Counted from the stretch's first letter, positions 40,602 through 49,205 are shown. The stretch: DNA of 64,000 bases from Allobosea sp. CS1GBMeth4 (GCF_900185715.1 NZ_FYAS01000014.1:150583-214582); one strand, 5' to 3'. Notes: generated from the letters alone by a model not told the origin. Numbers and translations: made by a program.

Positions 40602-41717
40602 ATGCATAAGCTCATGTCGATCGCGCTCGGCGCGATCTCCCTGTCGCTGTCGGCAATCGCCGCGCTCGCGGCGCCGACCGAGATCACGGACGCGCTCGGC
40701 CGCAAGGTCACCGTCGACCTGCCGGTCAAGCGCGTCGCGGTGAATTTCAACTTCGAGGAATTTACGGCCGTGGCCGGCGTCGACGGCTGGCGGAAGGTCG
40801 TCGGCATCTCGCGCGCGCCCTGGGAGGGCTGGCGGCCGCTGATCTTCAACCGCTACAAGGCGGTGATCCCGAACCTCGCCGCGATGCCGGACATCGGGCA
40901 CAGCGAGGACGGCAGCTTCAGCGCCGAGAAGGTGATCGGGCTGAAGCCCGACGTGCTGCTGATCGCCGACTGGACCTACAAGTCGGCGCAATCGCAGGTC
41001 GCCCAGATCGAGGGCGCCGGGATCCCGGTCGTCGTCATCGACTACAACGCGCAGCTGCTCGAGCGGCACCTCGCCTCGACGCGTGCGCTCGGCAAGGTGA
41101 CCGGGCAGGAGGCGCGGGCCGAAGAGCTCGCGACGCTCTACAAGAGCCGGTACGACGACATCCTGGCCCGCGTCGCCAAGGCCAAGGCGGCGGGCGTGCC
41201 GGCCAGGAAGGTCTATGTCGAGCTCGGCCAGGCCGGCGCCGACACCATCGGCAATACCTACAACAACACGATGTGGGGCAAGATCATCACCACGCTGGGG
41301 GCGGAGAACATCGCCGCCGGCAAGATCCCCGGGCCCTGGGGTCCGTTGAACGCCGAAGCCGTCATCGCCGAGAACCCGGACATGGTGATCTTCGCCTCCT
41401 CGTCCTGGGTCGGCAAGCCGAAGGCGGTCCGCACCGGCTACGACATCCCGGCCGACGAGACCCGCGCCAGCCTGAAGCCCTATGTCGAGCGGGCGGGCTG
41501 GGCCGAGCTCAAGGCGGTCAGGGCCGGGGAGATCAACGCGATCGAGCACGGGCTGTGCCGCACGCTCTATGATTTCGTCGCGATGCAATACATCGCCAAG
41601 CGGCTCTATCCGGAGCAGTTCGCGGACATCGATCCGGTCGCGAGCTTCAAGGCCTATCACGAGAAGTACCTGCCGCTCGCCTTCAACGGTACCTGGATGC
41701 TGGCGCTGAAGCCATGA
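40602..41717 (+). CDS. Iron-complex (siderophore/haem-type) ABC transporter substrate-binding protein
   Basis: The ATG at 40602 gives 371 residues with a signal peptide (MHKLMSIALGAISLSLSAIA, cleavage after A-L-A) and the FecB-like start 'T-E-I-T-D-A-L-G-R-K-V-T-V-D-L-P-V-K-R-V-A'. Class III binding-protein features include 'L-K-P-D-V-L-L-I-A-D' and 'E-N-P-D-M-V-I-F-A'. Its end overlaps the permease start. Ligand may be a ferric siderophore, haem or another metal chelate; no TonB receptor or Fur box is evident here. Confidence 0.9.
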   Translation: MHKLMSIALGAISLSLSAIAALAAPTEITDALGRKVTVDLPVKRVAVNFNFEEFTAVAGVDGWRKVVGISRAPWEGWRPLIFNRYKAVIPNLAAMPDIGHSEDGSFSAEKVIGLKPDVLLIADWTYKSAQSQVAQIEGAGIPVVVIDYNAQLLERHLASTRALGKVTGQEARAEELATLYKSRYDDILARVAKAKAAGVPARKVYVELGQAGADTIGNTYNNTMWGKIITTLGAENIAAGKIPGPWGPLNAEAVIAENPDMVIFASSSWVGKPKAVRTGYDIPADETRASLKPYVERAGWAELKAVRAGEINAIEHGLCRTLYDFVAMQYIAKRLYPEQFADIDPVASFKAYHEKYLPLAFNGTWMLALKP

Positions 41718-42775
41718 GCGCGACCCTGTCGGCGGTCTCCGGAGGCGGCGTCGAAGCCGTCTATGCGCGGCTGGCGCGCAAGCGCCGCGCCGTGCTTCTC
41801 GCGGGGCTGGCGGCGCTCGCCGTCAGCCTCGTCTTCGACGTGGCGACGGGCCCGGCGATGCTGCCGGTCCCGGCGGTGGCGCGCTCGGTCCTCGGCCTGG
41901 CGCAGGACCGGACGATCGACGCGATCGTCTGGTCTATCCGGCTGCCGATCGCCTTCGTGGCGCTCGCGGTCGGGGCCGCGCTCGGATTGTCCGGGGGCAT
42001 CATGCAGACCATCCTGAACAACCCGCTGGCGTCGAGCTATACGCTCGGCGTCTCGGCCGGGGCGGGCTTCGGCGCGGCGCTGGTGATCGTGCTCGGCGTC
42101 GCCATGCCCCTGCCGGAGCCCTGGGCGATCCCGGCCATGGCCTTCCTCTTCGCCTGCCTCGCCTGTGCCGGTGTCTACGCCATCGGCAGCCTGCGCGGCT
42201 CCTCGCCCGAAATGCTGGTGCTCGGCGGCATCGCGCTGCTCTTCCTGTTCCAGGCGCTGCTGGCGCTGCTGCAGTTCGTCGCCTCGCCGGAGGCGCTCCA
42301 GCAGATCGTGTTCTGGCTGTTCGGCTCGCTGCAGAAGGCGAGCTGGTCGAAGCTCTGGATCATCGTCGCGGTGCTCGCCGTCGCCTTGCCGCTGCTGCTC
42401 GCCGACGCCTGGCGGCTGACGGCGCTGAAGCTCGGCGACGAGCGGGCGAAAGGGCTCGGCGTCGACGTGCCGCGGCTGCGCATGCGCGCCTTCGCCGTCA
42501 TCTCGGCGCTGACCGGCGTCGCCGTCGCCTTCGTCGGCACGATCGGCTTCGTCGGGCTGGTGGCTCCGCATCTCGCGCGGATGCTCGTCGGCGAGGACCA
42601 GCGCGGCCTGCTGCCGGCCTCCGGCGTGTTCGGGGCGCTGCTGCTGTCGCTCGCCTCGATCGCCAGCAAGACGGTGATGCCGGGAGCGATCGTGCCGATC
42701 GGCATCGTCACCTCGCTGATCGGCGTGCCCTTCTTCGTCTGGCTCGTCCTGCGCAGCCGGAGGGCATTCTGGTGA
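41714..42775 (+). CDS. FecCD-family iron-complex ABC transporter permease
   Basis: The 353-residue permease shows the FecCD pattern: 'R-L-P-I-A-F-V-A-L-A-V-G-A-A-L-G-L-S-G-G-I-M-Q-T-I-L-N-N-P-L-A', 'L-G-V-S-A-G-A-G-F-G' and 'G-F-V-G-L-V-A-P-H-L-A-R'. About ten membrane helices are expected. It forms a homodimer with two ATPases. Both ends overlap neighbouring genes by four bases. Confidence 0.95.
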   Translation: MSATLSAVSGGGVEAVYARLARKRRAVLLAGLAALAVSLVFDVATGPAMLPVPAVARSVLGLAQDRTIDAIVWSIRLPIAFVALAVGAALGLSGGIMQTILNNPLASSYTLGVSAGAGFGAALVIVLGVAMPLPEPWAIPAMAFLFACLACAGVYAIGSLRGSSPEMLVLGGIALLFLFQALLALLQFVASPEALQQIVFWLFGSLQKASWSKLWIIVAVLAVALPLLLADAWRLTALKLGDERAKGLGVDVPRLRMRAFAVISALTGVAVAFVGTIGFVGLVAPHLARMLVGEDQRGLLPASGVFGALLLSLASIASKTVMPGAIVPIGIVTSLIGVPFFVWLVLRSRRAFW

Positions 42776-43614
42776 GACTCACGATCGAGGATCTGTCAGT
42801 CCGCTATGGCGGGACGACGGCGCTCGCGGGCCTCGGCCTGTCGGCGATGCCGGGCGAGGTGCTCGGCGTGATCGGCCCCAACGGCTCCGGCAAGTCGTCG
42901 CTGGTCAAGGCCGTCGCGGGCCTCGTCGCCCATGGCGGCCGGATCCTGCGCGGGGCCGATGACGGCGCGGCGGCCCGGATCGGCTACATGCCGCAGGACA
43001 CGTCCACCCGCGCGGCGCTCACGGTCCTGGAAGCCGTGCTGCTCGGGCGGCTCGGAAGCCTCGGGCTGCGGGTGAAGCCGGACGATCTCGCAATGGCCCG
43101 TGCGGTCCTGGACGAGCTGGATCTCGGCCGGCTCGCCGGGCGCTATCTCGGCGAGCTCAGCGGCGGCCAGCGGCAGCTCGTCTTCCTGGCGCAGGCGCTG
43201 GCGGCGGAGCCGAAGCTGCTGCTGCTCGACGAGCCGATCAGCGCGCTCGACATCCGCCATCAGCTCGGGGTGATGCAGACCGTCCGCCGCCTGACGCATG
43301 AGCGCCGCCTGACGACGGTCGTGGTCCTGCACGATCTCAACATCGCGGCGCGCTTCGCCGACCGGATCGCCGTGATCTGCGCGGGACGGCTGATCCGCCA
43401 CGGCCGGCCGGCGGAGGTGATCGAGCCGGAGACGGTCGCCACGGTCTTCGGCGTCGAGGCTGCGATGTCCGCGGCGCCCGACGGCTCGCTCGTCGTCACG
43501 CCGCTGCGCGCGGTGACGGCCGCCGCGCCGATGGATGGCGGAGCGCCGGAAGCCGCTCCGCACCGTCCGCCCGCTGCGCCACCGCCCGGCGCCGTAATCC
43601 GGAATGGCCGGTGA
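42772..43614 (+). CDS. Iron-complex ABC transporter ATP-binding protein (FepC type)
   Basis: A GTG at 42772 overlapping the permease stop gives 280 residues with Walker A 'G-P-N-G-S-G-K-S-S', signature 'L-S-G-G-Q-R-Q-L', Walker B 'L-L-L-L-D-E-P-I-S-A-L-D' and H-loop 'V-L-H-D-L-N'. The C-terminal 30 residues are a Pro/Ala-rich tail beyond the usual end. It completes the importer. Confidence 0.94.
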   Translation: MRLTIEDLSVRYGGTTALAGLGLSAMPGEVLGVIGPNGSGKSSLVKAVAGLVAHGGRILRGADDGAAARIGYMPQDTSTRAALTVLEAVLLGRLGSLGLRVKPDDLAMARAVLDELDLGRLAGRYLGELSGGQRQLVFLAQALAAEPKLLLLDEPISALDIRHQLGVMQTVRRLTHERRLTTVVVLHDLNIAARFADRIAVICAGRLIRHGRPAEVIEPETVATVFGVEAAMSAAPDGSLVVTPLRAVTAAAPMDGGAPEAAPHRPPAAPPPGAVIRNGR

Positions 43615-43691
43615 CGCCGTCTCATGCGCGATTGACCGGACGGGCGGCCGATCTAGCGTGAGAGCTTCAGCAGGCACTCCGTCGAGGGCCA

Positions 43692-43946
43692 ATGCGGATG
43701 ACCATCGCGCTCGTCATCGCCGTGCCGGCCTATCTCCTGGTCGCGAGCCTGGTCGCGCTGAATTGCGTGCTCGAAGCGGAGCGCCCCGCCTTCACCGCCA
43801 CGGATGCAGCCATCGTCGCGCTGATCAGCGCGGCGTGGCCGGCCGCAGGCCTTCTGCTGCTGTCGATGCAGGCGGTCCGGGGATTGCTGCGGGGAAGACG
43901 TCCGGTCGTGCGCGCAGCGCCATGGAGGCCCTTCCGGTCAGGCTGA
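43692..43946 (+). CDS. Small hypothetical membrane protein
   Basis: The ATG at 43692 is preceded by GAGGG and gives 84 residues with two hydrophobic segments (about 4-26 and 39-62) and an Arg-rich tail. I recognise no family. The last codons lie within a strong terminator hairpin. It could be a real small inner-membrane protein or a chance frame. Confidence 0.45.
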   Translation: MRMTIALVIAVPAYLLVASLVALNCVLEAERPAFTATDAAIVALISAAWPAAGLLLLSMQAVRGLLRGRRPVVRAAPWRPFRSG

Positions 43947-43960
43947 CCGGAAGGGCCTCC
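43924..43960. terminator. Long perfect hairpin, probable bidirectional terminator
   Basis: GGAGGCCCTTCCGGTCAG (43924-43941) and its exact complement (43943-43960) surround one central base, a perfect 18-bp stem. It lies between the converging small membrane gene and the glycosyltransferase. It covers the last codons of the former. No T-run follows, so strength as an intrinsic terminator is inferred from the stem alone. Confidence 0.7.
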
Positions 43961-44009
43961 AGATCTTGCTTCGTTCCCCGAAAGCAGCGTGATCCAGTTC
44001 CGGCGGCGC

Positions 44010-44822
44010 TCAGAAATGCGCTTTCGGCTGGAGCTTCAGCGTGGTGCGCGTCGTGTCGGCCATCTTCGACAGCAGCCAATCGGGATTGGCGAGGTTGAAG
44101 TAGGTCTTCAGCAGAAGGCGCCAGAACAGGCGCTCGGCCTGCGATGACGGCCCGTGCTGCGCGTAGATCCTGGCGCATTCGGCCGTCGTGCGCGCGCCGT
44201 GAATCGCGCTGTTGTTGACGCCCGTCCGCCGGAAACAGGCGATCGGCCGGGCGATCCGGCCATAGGGCTCCTTCGCCAGCGCCCGACAGAACATGTCGTA
44301 ATCGCCGGCGTCCTTGTAGGCGATGTCGAATCCACCCAGCTCCTCGTAGAAGGACCGCGAGAAATAGGTCGCCATGTGCATGATCGGGTTCCAGCCCAGG
44401 CAGACGAGCATGGCGGGCGTCATCCAGTTCGGCGGGGCGGCGAGCCCGCCGAGGCCGTGCCCGCGCGAATCGATCCACCGGATGGCGCCGACGACCCAGC
44501 GCCGCCGGCTGGTGCGGTAGGTGTCGACGACGGCGGCCGCGGCGCCGGGGAGCATCACGTCGTCGGCGCCGAGAAAGCCCAGCAATTCACCCGAGGAATT
44601 GAAGGAGCCCTTGTTGATGGCGTCGAAGATGCCGCTGTCCTTGCCCTGCATGACGCGCAGCCCGTAGCTCCGCGCCAGCTCGACGGTCCCGTCCGTGCTG
44701 CCGCCATCGACGATGACGTGCTCGATCTCGAGTCCGCGCGTCGCATTGCGACGCGCGGACTCGATGCATTCCCTGAGGTAATCGACGGCGTTCAGCGTCG
44801 GGGTCACGATTGTCAGGATCAT
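44010..44822 (-). CDS. Family 2 glycosyltransferase
   Basis: The 270-residue GT-A protein begins 'T-I-V-T-P-T-L-N-A-V-D-Y-L' and has 'V-D-G-G-S-T-D-G-T', 'D-S-G-I-F-D-A-I-N-K-G' and the metal-binding 'G-A-D-D' near residue 86, as in WcaE-type sugar transferases. It would add a sugar to a lipid-linked or surface glycan in the cytosol. It lies 30 bases after a LuxR-type regulator gene read the same way, away from the other polymer genes at 50-56 kb, but may belong with them. Confidence 0.92.
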   Translation of the reverse strand: MILTIVTPTLNAVDYLRECIESARRNATRGLEIEHVIVDGGSTDGTVELARSYGLRVMQGKDSGIFDAINKGSFNSSGELLGFLGADDVMLPGAAAAVVDTYRTSRRRWVVGAIRWIDSRGHGLGGLAAPPNWMTPAMLVCLGWNPIMHMATYFSRSFYEELGGFDIAYKDAGDYDMFCRALAKEPYGRIARPIACFRRTGVNNSAIHGARTTAECARIYAQHGPSSQAERLFWRLLLKTYFNLANPDWLLSKMADTTRTTLKLQPKAHF

Positions 44823-44852
44823 TTGTGCAGCTCCGTCGCCGAGGTCGTCCGA

Positions 44853-45605
44853 TCAGGCCAGCCTCGCCGAGGCGACCATGTCCGGCCGCGCGGCGATGAT
44901 CGGTGCCGAGGGCGTGGGCGCGATTTCTGAGTCTTCGACCACCGGAATCCGCGTCACCGAATTCTGCATCGCCCACATCGCCGCCTGCGTGCGGTTCCTG
45001 ACGCGCACCTTGCGCAGGATCGCCTTGACATGGACCTTCACGGTGGCTTCGGCGATCTCGAGCTTGCGCGCGATCACCTTGTTGGACTCGCCCAGCATGA
45101 GTCCTTCGAGAATGCTGACCTCGCGGGCCGAAAGCCCCTGGAACGGCGAGCCGTCGGCCCGGCGCTGCACGCCCTGGAGCAGGCGCTGCGGCTCGACCGC
45201 GACCTCGGAGAGCTGCGACAGGAGATCCGGCGGAAACACGGCGCCGTTGGCGACGACGACCTCGAGCGAGGTGATGAGGTCCTGCGCCGAGACGGACTCG
45301 ACCAGGTAGCCGACCGCACCGAGCTGCATGGCGCGGCGCATCAGGTCGCGACTGTCGCGGAGGGCGAGGGCGACGATCTTGGCGCTCTTGAACTGCCGGC
45401 GGATGTCGCCGACGATCGAGCAGGACGTATCGTCGATCACGACGATGAAGAGATCGGGCGCCTTCTGGCTGCTCTCGTATTTCTGGAAGTCGAAGCTGGT
45501 GGATCTCTGGCTTACCCGGAAGCGCGCTCCGTCCAGAAGCTGGGTAATCCCCTCGCGAAGCAGGGCATTGTCGCTCAGCACGGCGGTCTCGATAATGTCA
45601 GCCAT
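44853..45605 (-). CDS. NarL/LuxR-type regulator with degenerate receiver domain
   Basis: The 250-residue protein has a receiver-like domain (1-125) and a LuxR helix-turn-helix (about 155-215, 'L-S-A-R-E-V-S-I-L-E-G-L-M-L-G-E-S-N-K-V-I-A-R-K-L'). In the receiver the acidic pair reads Ser-Asp-Asn, the phospho-Asp region 'V-V-I-D-D-T-S' is irregular, and the switch Lys is Glu ('G-Y-L-V-E-S'). Phosphorylation control is therefore doubtful. No partner kinase is adjacent. Such regulators often control surface polysaccharide genes. Confidence 0.9.
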   Translation of the reverse strand: MADIIETAVLSDNALLREGITQLLDGARFRVSQRSTSFDFQKYESSQKAPDLFIVVIDDTSCSIVGDIRRQFKSAKIVALALRDSRDLMRRAMQLGAVGYLVESVSAQDLITSLEVVVANGAVFPPDLLSQLSEVAVEPQRLLQGVQRRADGSPFQGLSAREVSILEGLMLGESNKVIARKLEIAEATVKVHVKAILRKVRVRNRTQAAMWAMQNSVTRIPVVEDSEIAPTPSAPIIAARPDMVASARLA

Positions 45606-45822
45606 TGTTACTCCCCTTTACTCGAAACAAGACTGATGTCGCGAATGCAACAGAAGGTACAGGCTATCGATGAGGTGATGTTTTTAGTGTGCGGACTGCG
45701 AAGCAGGCCGCGTCGGCTAATCATTTGTGGGCATCGCCATCCGAACAGGGGCGCCGCAACCCTCTGCCCGATGGTTAATAATTAGTTCATTCGGATGTGT
45801 TCGTCGTGTCGGGAAAAATACG

Positions 45823-45849
45823 GTCCTGTCGGGAAAACCCTTACAGGAC
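45823..45849. promoter_or_regulatory. Inverted repeat upstream of the LuxR-type gene
   Basis: GTCCTGT (45823-45829) and ACAGGAC (45843-45849) are perfect inverted arms. TGTCGGGAAAA also occurs twice in tandem (from 45807 and 45828). The AT-rich 294-base spacer between two LuxR-type genes is a likely control region. Confidence 0.45.
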
Positions 45850-45899
45850 GAATAATAAATCGGCGCGCGAGGGCTTACAGCCACCTGCATTACCTTGCG

Positions 45900-46580
45900 T
45901 TAGTGGGCTGAATCGACCTTGAGGATGCGGATGAGGTCTTTCGCGAGCACCGCCGCTTCCGTGCGGTTCCGCACGTTGAGCGTCCGCATCAAGGCCGAGA
46001 CGTGGATCTTCGCGGTCGGCTCCGCAATATGGAGCGCCTGGGCGATTTCCCGGTTGGAGAGCCCGTCCGCCAGCAGCGCCAGGACGTCCTTCTGCCGGCG
46101 GGTCAGCCCGAACGGATCCTGTTGCGAGCCGACGCGGCGCTGCGACGTCTCGCGCGAGCGATGGCCTTCCGCCGTCGAGCCGAACGGGGTGAGGCCGCGC
46201 GGAATGGCGAGGCGCCCGGCCAGGACATCGTGGACCGCCTCGACGATCTCGTCATCCCGCTGCAGCTTCGAGATGAAGCCGTGGAAGCCCTCGGCGACGT
46301 AATGGAGGACGTGGTCGAAGGTGCCGTTTCCGGAGATGGCGACATAGCGCGTCGTCGTGGAGGCGCGCTTGAACTCCCAGATGATCTGCGGGCCGCTGGC
46401 TCCGGTCAGGCTGAGGCTGACCAGCGCGAGATGGATCGGCTGCTCTTCCATCAGGCTGCGCATCAGGCCGTCGAAATCCTCGACCTCGATGAATTCGGCG
46501 TCGGGCAGCGCCGCCTGGAGGATGGTGCGCAACCCCGTGCGATACAGAGCATGTTCGTCGGCAACGAGGATTTTCACCAT
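45900..46580 (-). CDS. NarL/LuxR-type regulator lacking the phospho-acceptor Asp
   Basis: The ATG at 46580 gives 226 residues starting MVKILVADEHALYRTGL; the frame is open further upstream without homology. Receiver pocket residues Asp and Glu and the switch Lys ('F-I-S-K-L') are kept, but the strand-3 phospho-acceptor is Ser ('L-A-L-V-S-L-S-L-T-G'). The LuxR domain ('L-T-R-R-Q-K-D-V-L-A-L-L-A-D-G-L-S-N-R-E-I-A') is intact. It may act without phosphorylation. C-terminal parts of this and the 44853 gene are alike, suggesting old paralogues. Confidence 0.9.
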   Translation of the reverse strand: MVKILVADEHALYRTGLRTILQAALPDAEFIEVEDFDGLMRSLMEEQPIHLALVSLSLTGASGPQIIWEFKRASTTTRYVAISGNGTFDHVLHYVAEGFHGFISKLQRDDEIVEAVHDVLAGRLAIPRGLTPFGSTAEGHRSRETSQRRVGSQQDPFGLTRRQKDVLALLADGLSNREIAQALHIAEPTAKIHVSALMRTLNVRNRTEAAVLAKDLIRILKVDSAH

Positions 46581-46841
46581 GTTCGCGCCGCCGGTCTGGT
46601 CGCCCCTGCCATTGGGGGACGTGGCCGCACGTCGCGCTCCGCCTGATCGCAGGCGGTACCCGAGCCCAGGCTCCTGATCCCCGAGCATTGTGGTAGCGGG
46701 AACGGTCCTTCAAGTCGCCACGCTCTTCGGGAGATGCCGCCGCACGACGTGTGGCCATTATTGTTCCGGTCTCGCCAAGCTGAGTACTCCGCACAGACCC
46801 AAACGCAGCAGATCGGCGCGCCGATGGCTTAGCCAGAACCG

Positions 46842-47501
46842 TCAGACATCGACGAGCCAGCCGTTGCTGGCTCCGTATCTGATGATGTCGAGGCGCGAAT
46901 GCAGCATCAGCTTCTTGCAGGCCCTGTAGCGATAGGTCTCGACCGATTTGATGCCGAGGCCGATGCGCCGGGCGATCTCCTTGTTGGAATGGCCGACGGC
47001 GGCGAGGCGCAGGACCTGCGTCTCACGATAGGTCAGCGCGCCGTTCCCCGCCGCGGGCGCCGCGCCGGCGGACGAGGACAGCTTGCGGATCCATTCCGAG
47101 CGGAAATCTTCCAGGTCGGAATCGATATAGACGCCGCCGCTCAGCACGGTCCTGATCGCCTGCGCGACTTTCTCGCCGGCCGATGCCTTGAGGACATAGC
47201 CCCGAACGCCGGCCCTCAGGGCCTTCTGGACGTAGCTCGGTTCTTCGTAATGCGTCAGCATCACGATGCGCGTGTCGGGCGCCTGCTCGAGAATGCGCTC
47301 GGCCAGCGTCTGCCCGCTCATGCCGGGAAGGCCCATGTCGAGCACGACGACCTCGGGACGCCGGTCGCGGACGAGCGCGAGCGCTTCCGATCCGCAAGTC
47401 GCAAGCCCGGCCAGTTCCAGATCGGGCAGGCCGAGCACGAGCGCCTGCATGCCGGCCAGCACCACGGGATGGTCGTCGACCAGGATGATGCGCGCCGTCA
47501 T
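46842..47501 (-). CDS. NarL/LuxR-family response regulator, intact receiver
   Basis: The 219-residue protein starts MTARIILVDDHPVVLAGM with the Asp-Asp pair, phospho-Asp in 'V-V-V-L-D-M-G-L-P-G-M-S-G', the Lys in 'G-Y-V-L-K-A-S', and a LuxR helix-turn-helix ('L-T-Y-R-E-T-Q-V-L-R-L-A-A-V-G-H-S-N-K-E-I-A'). It overlaps the end of the sensor kinase gene by four bases, so they form a cognate pair. It ends the three-gene minus-strand operon. Confidence 0.95.
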   Translation of the reverse strand: MTARIILVDDHPVVLAGMQALVLGLPDLELAGLATCGSEALALVRDRRPEVVVLDMGLPGMSGQTLAERILEQAPDTRIVMLTHYEEPSYVQKALRAGVRGYVLKASAGEKVAQAIRTVLSGGVYIDSDLEDFRSEWIRKLSSSAGAAPAAGNGALTYRETQVLRLAAVGHSNKEIARRIGLGIKSVETYRYRACKKLMLHSRLDIIRYGASNGWLVDV

Positions 47502-48679
47502 GACGGCAGGCTCCGCTGCGGCGCGCAGACCAGCGGCGCGACGGCCGTGACGATCGTGCCCTTGTCGAGGCGCGGCCCCACCTCCAGCGTCCCGCCGATC
47601 TCCTCCATGCGCCGGCGCATGCCGCGCAGACCGATACCGGCGTCGCCGTGCCTTTCGGCCCCGACGGCTTCGAGCCGGATGCCGGCGCCGTCGTCGGCCA
47701 TCGTCAGCGCGAGCGATTCCCGGGCGAAGTCGAGCGTGATATCGATCTTCCTCGCGCCGAGCGCATGCTTGACGATATTGGTCAGAGCTTCCTGAGCCAC
47801 CCGATAGAGCGCGCATTCGACGGCGGCCGGCAGGAGCTCCGGTTCGAGGCCCTTCGTCCTGAAGCAGAGGTCGATCCGGCCATCCGCCGCGAAGGATGCA
47901 GCCATGGCCTCGATCGCCCGGACGAAGCCGAGCTCCTCGACGAGGTGCGGCCGGCCGCTGGTGACGGCATGGTGGATCTTGCGCCCGATCCCGCCGATGT
48001 GCGCGACGATGGCGCCGAGCCGCGCTTTCGCCGGGCCTTCCGCGTCGTGCTGCATGGTTCTGAGTTCCGCCAGGGCGAGCGCCATCTCGTGCCCGACATG
48101 GTCGTGGAGATCGCGGGCGATGCGCTCGCGCTCGTCGGCGCGGATATGGTTGACCTTGTCCCGGAGCTCGTGGGTTCGCGCCTCCACGATGCGCAGCGCT
48201 TCGGCGACGTAGCAATACTGCTCGACCAGCCTGAGGCGGTCGCTGCGCAACTCCTCGCATTGCTGCATGGCAAGGCGCCGCTGCCGCTCCGCAGCGAGGC
48301 GCTTCATCCGCTCCGCTGCCGCCGAGAACCGCGCATCCCTGGCGGGGTGCAGGCGCAGCAGCAATGTGGCGGGGCGGCTCCGGCGCCGCGGGACCAGGGC
48401 ATGGCCGACGCAGCGATAGTCGGCGGCGCCGCCCGGCCCGTCGAAACGGACCTGTTCGATCAGCGGCAGGCGCGAGCCCGAGCAGGCGACGAGGAAAGCC
48501 CGCAGCGAGTCCGCCCGGCTCCTGCAGATGTCGAACAGCGACGGCGCCATGCCGCTGCAATCGAGAACCCGGCTCGCGACGCGGTTGAGCGCATGGATGC
48601 TACCGTCGCTCGCCGCGATGACCGACGGCTCGAGATTGGTCTCGAGGTCTAGCTCATGCCGAAGCTGCAGATGCATCAT
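47498..48679 (-). CDS. Soluble NarX/DegS-type sensor histidine kinase (HisKA_3)
   Basis: The 393-residue protein has a PAS-like N-terminus (about 1-110, 'S-V-I-A-A-S-D-G-S-I-H-A-L-N'), a coiled segment (about 120-185), the H-box 'E-R-E-R-I-A-R-D-L-H-D-H-V-G-H-E', and a GHKL ATPase domain with N-box 'E-A-L-T-N-I-V-K-H-A' and G-boxes 'D-D-G-A-G-I' and 'G-I-G-L-R-G-M'. No membrane helix is seen, so it senses an internal signal. It overlaps the MetOD1 gene by 26 bases and the response regulator gene by four. Confidence 0.94.
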   Translation of the reverse strand: MMHLQLRHELDLETNLEPSVIAASDGSIHALNRVASRVLDCSGMAPSLFDICRSRADSLRAFLVACSGSRLPLIEQVRFDGPGGAADYRCVGHALVPRRRSRPATLLLRLHPARDARFSAAAERMKRLAAERQRRLAMQQCEELRSDRLRLVEQYCYVAEALRIVEARTHELRDKVNHIRADERERIARDLHDHVGHEMALALAELRTMQHDAEGPAKARLGAIVAHIGGIGRKIHHAVTSGRPHLVEELGFVRAIEAMAASFAADGRIDLCFRTKGLEPELLPAAVECALYRVAQEALTNIVKHALGARKIDITLDFARESLALTMADDGAGIRLEAVGAERHGDAGIGLRGMRRRMEEIGGTLEVGPRLDKGTIVTAVAPLVCAPQRSLPS

Positions 48680-49205
48680 CGCGGAAGTATTCCCTTGTGT
48701 CCGGCTCCAGTGCCGTCCGCCTGAGGTGAACGACCACGCGGCAGTCGGAATCTCCCCTGGCGATGGTCCGCTCGAGGTCGACAGCCGCGTATCCGACCGC
48801 GTTCGCGGTCATCCGGCCGAAGATGTTCGAGGTCAGCATGCAGAGGGAGGGGTGGTTCGATGCGGCCTTCCCCAAGGGGCAGGCGCGGTTCCCGAATACC
48901 AGCCGGTCTTCGTCCTGCTCGGTCAGCGAGAACCCCCCGCCGGCGCGGTTCTTCAGGTCGATCAGCACCGCGACGAGCTGATTGCGATTGAGATGCTGGA
49001 CGTTCAGCGCCGCCTTGTACTGCTTCTCGATGTCGGCTCCCAGGCGCGCGGCGATGCTGCTGACATAGGCGCACGCATCCTCGGGGCCGGCGATGGTCTC
49101 CAGCAACTCCGCCATGCCGGCGACCAGGGCGTCCGAGAGGACGTGATCGTCGAAATCGATGTCGAGCGAGCTGATATTCGGCATAGTGGTAGCGGATGAA
49201 GTCAC
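48654..49205 (-). CDS. Methanogen output domain 1 (MetOD1)-like sensory protein
   Basis: A GTG at 49205 with AGGAGG ten bases upstream gives 183 residues; ATG at 49184 is an alternative. The second half has 'N-R-A-C-P-L-G-K-A', 'P-S-L-C-M-L-T-S-N-I-F-G-R', 'R-G-D-S-D-C-R-V-V-V', a three-Cys pattern I associate with MetOD1-type output domains. Those Cys could bind a metal or sense redox state. Being first in the operon with the soluble kinase and response regulator suggests it modulates the kinase. Confidence 0.75.
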   Translation of the reverse strand: MTSSATTMPNISSLDIDFDDHVLSDALVAGMAELLETIAGPEDACAYVSSIAARLGADIEKQYKAALNVQHLNRNQLVAVLIDLKNRAGGGFSLTEQDEDRLVFGNRACPLGKAASNHPSLCMLTSNIFGRMTANAVGYAAVDLERTIARGDSDCRVVVHLRRTALEPDTREYFRDDASAASA

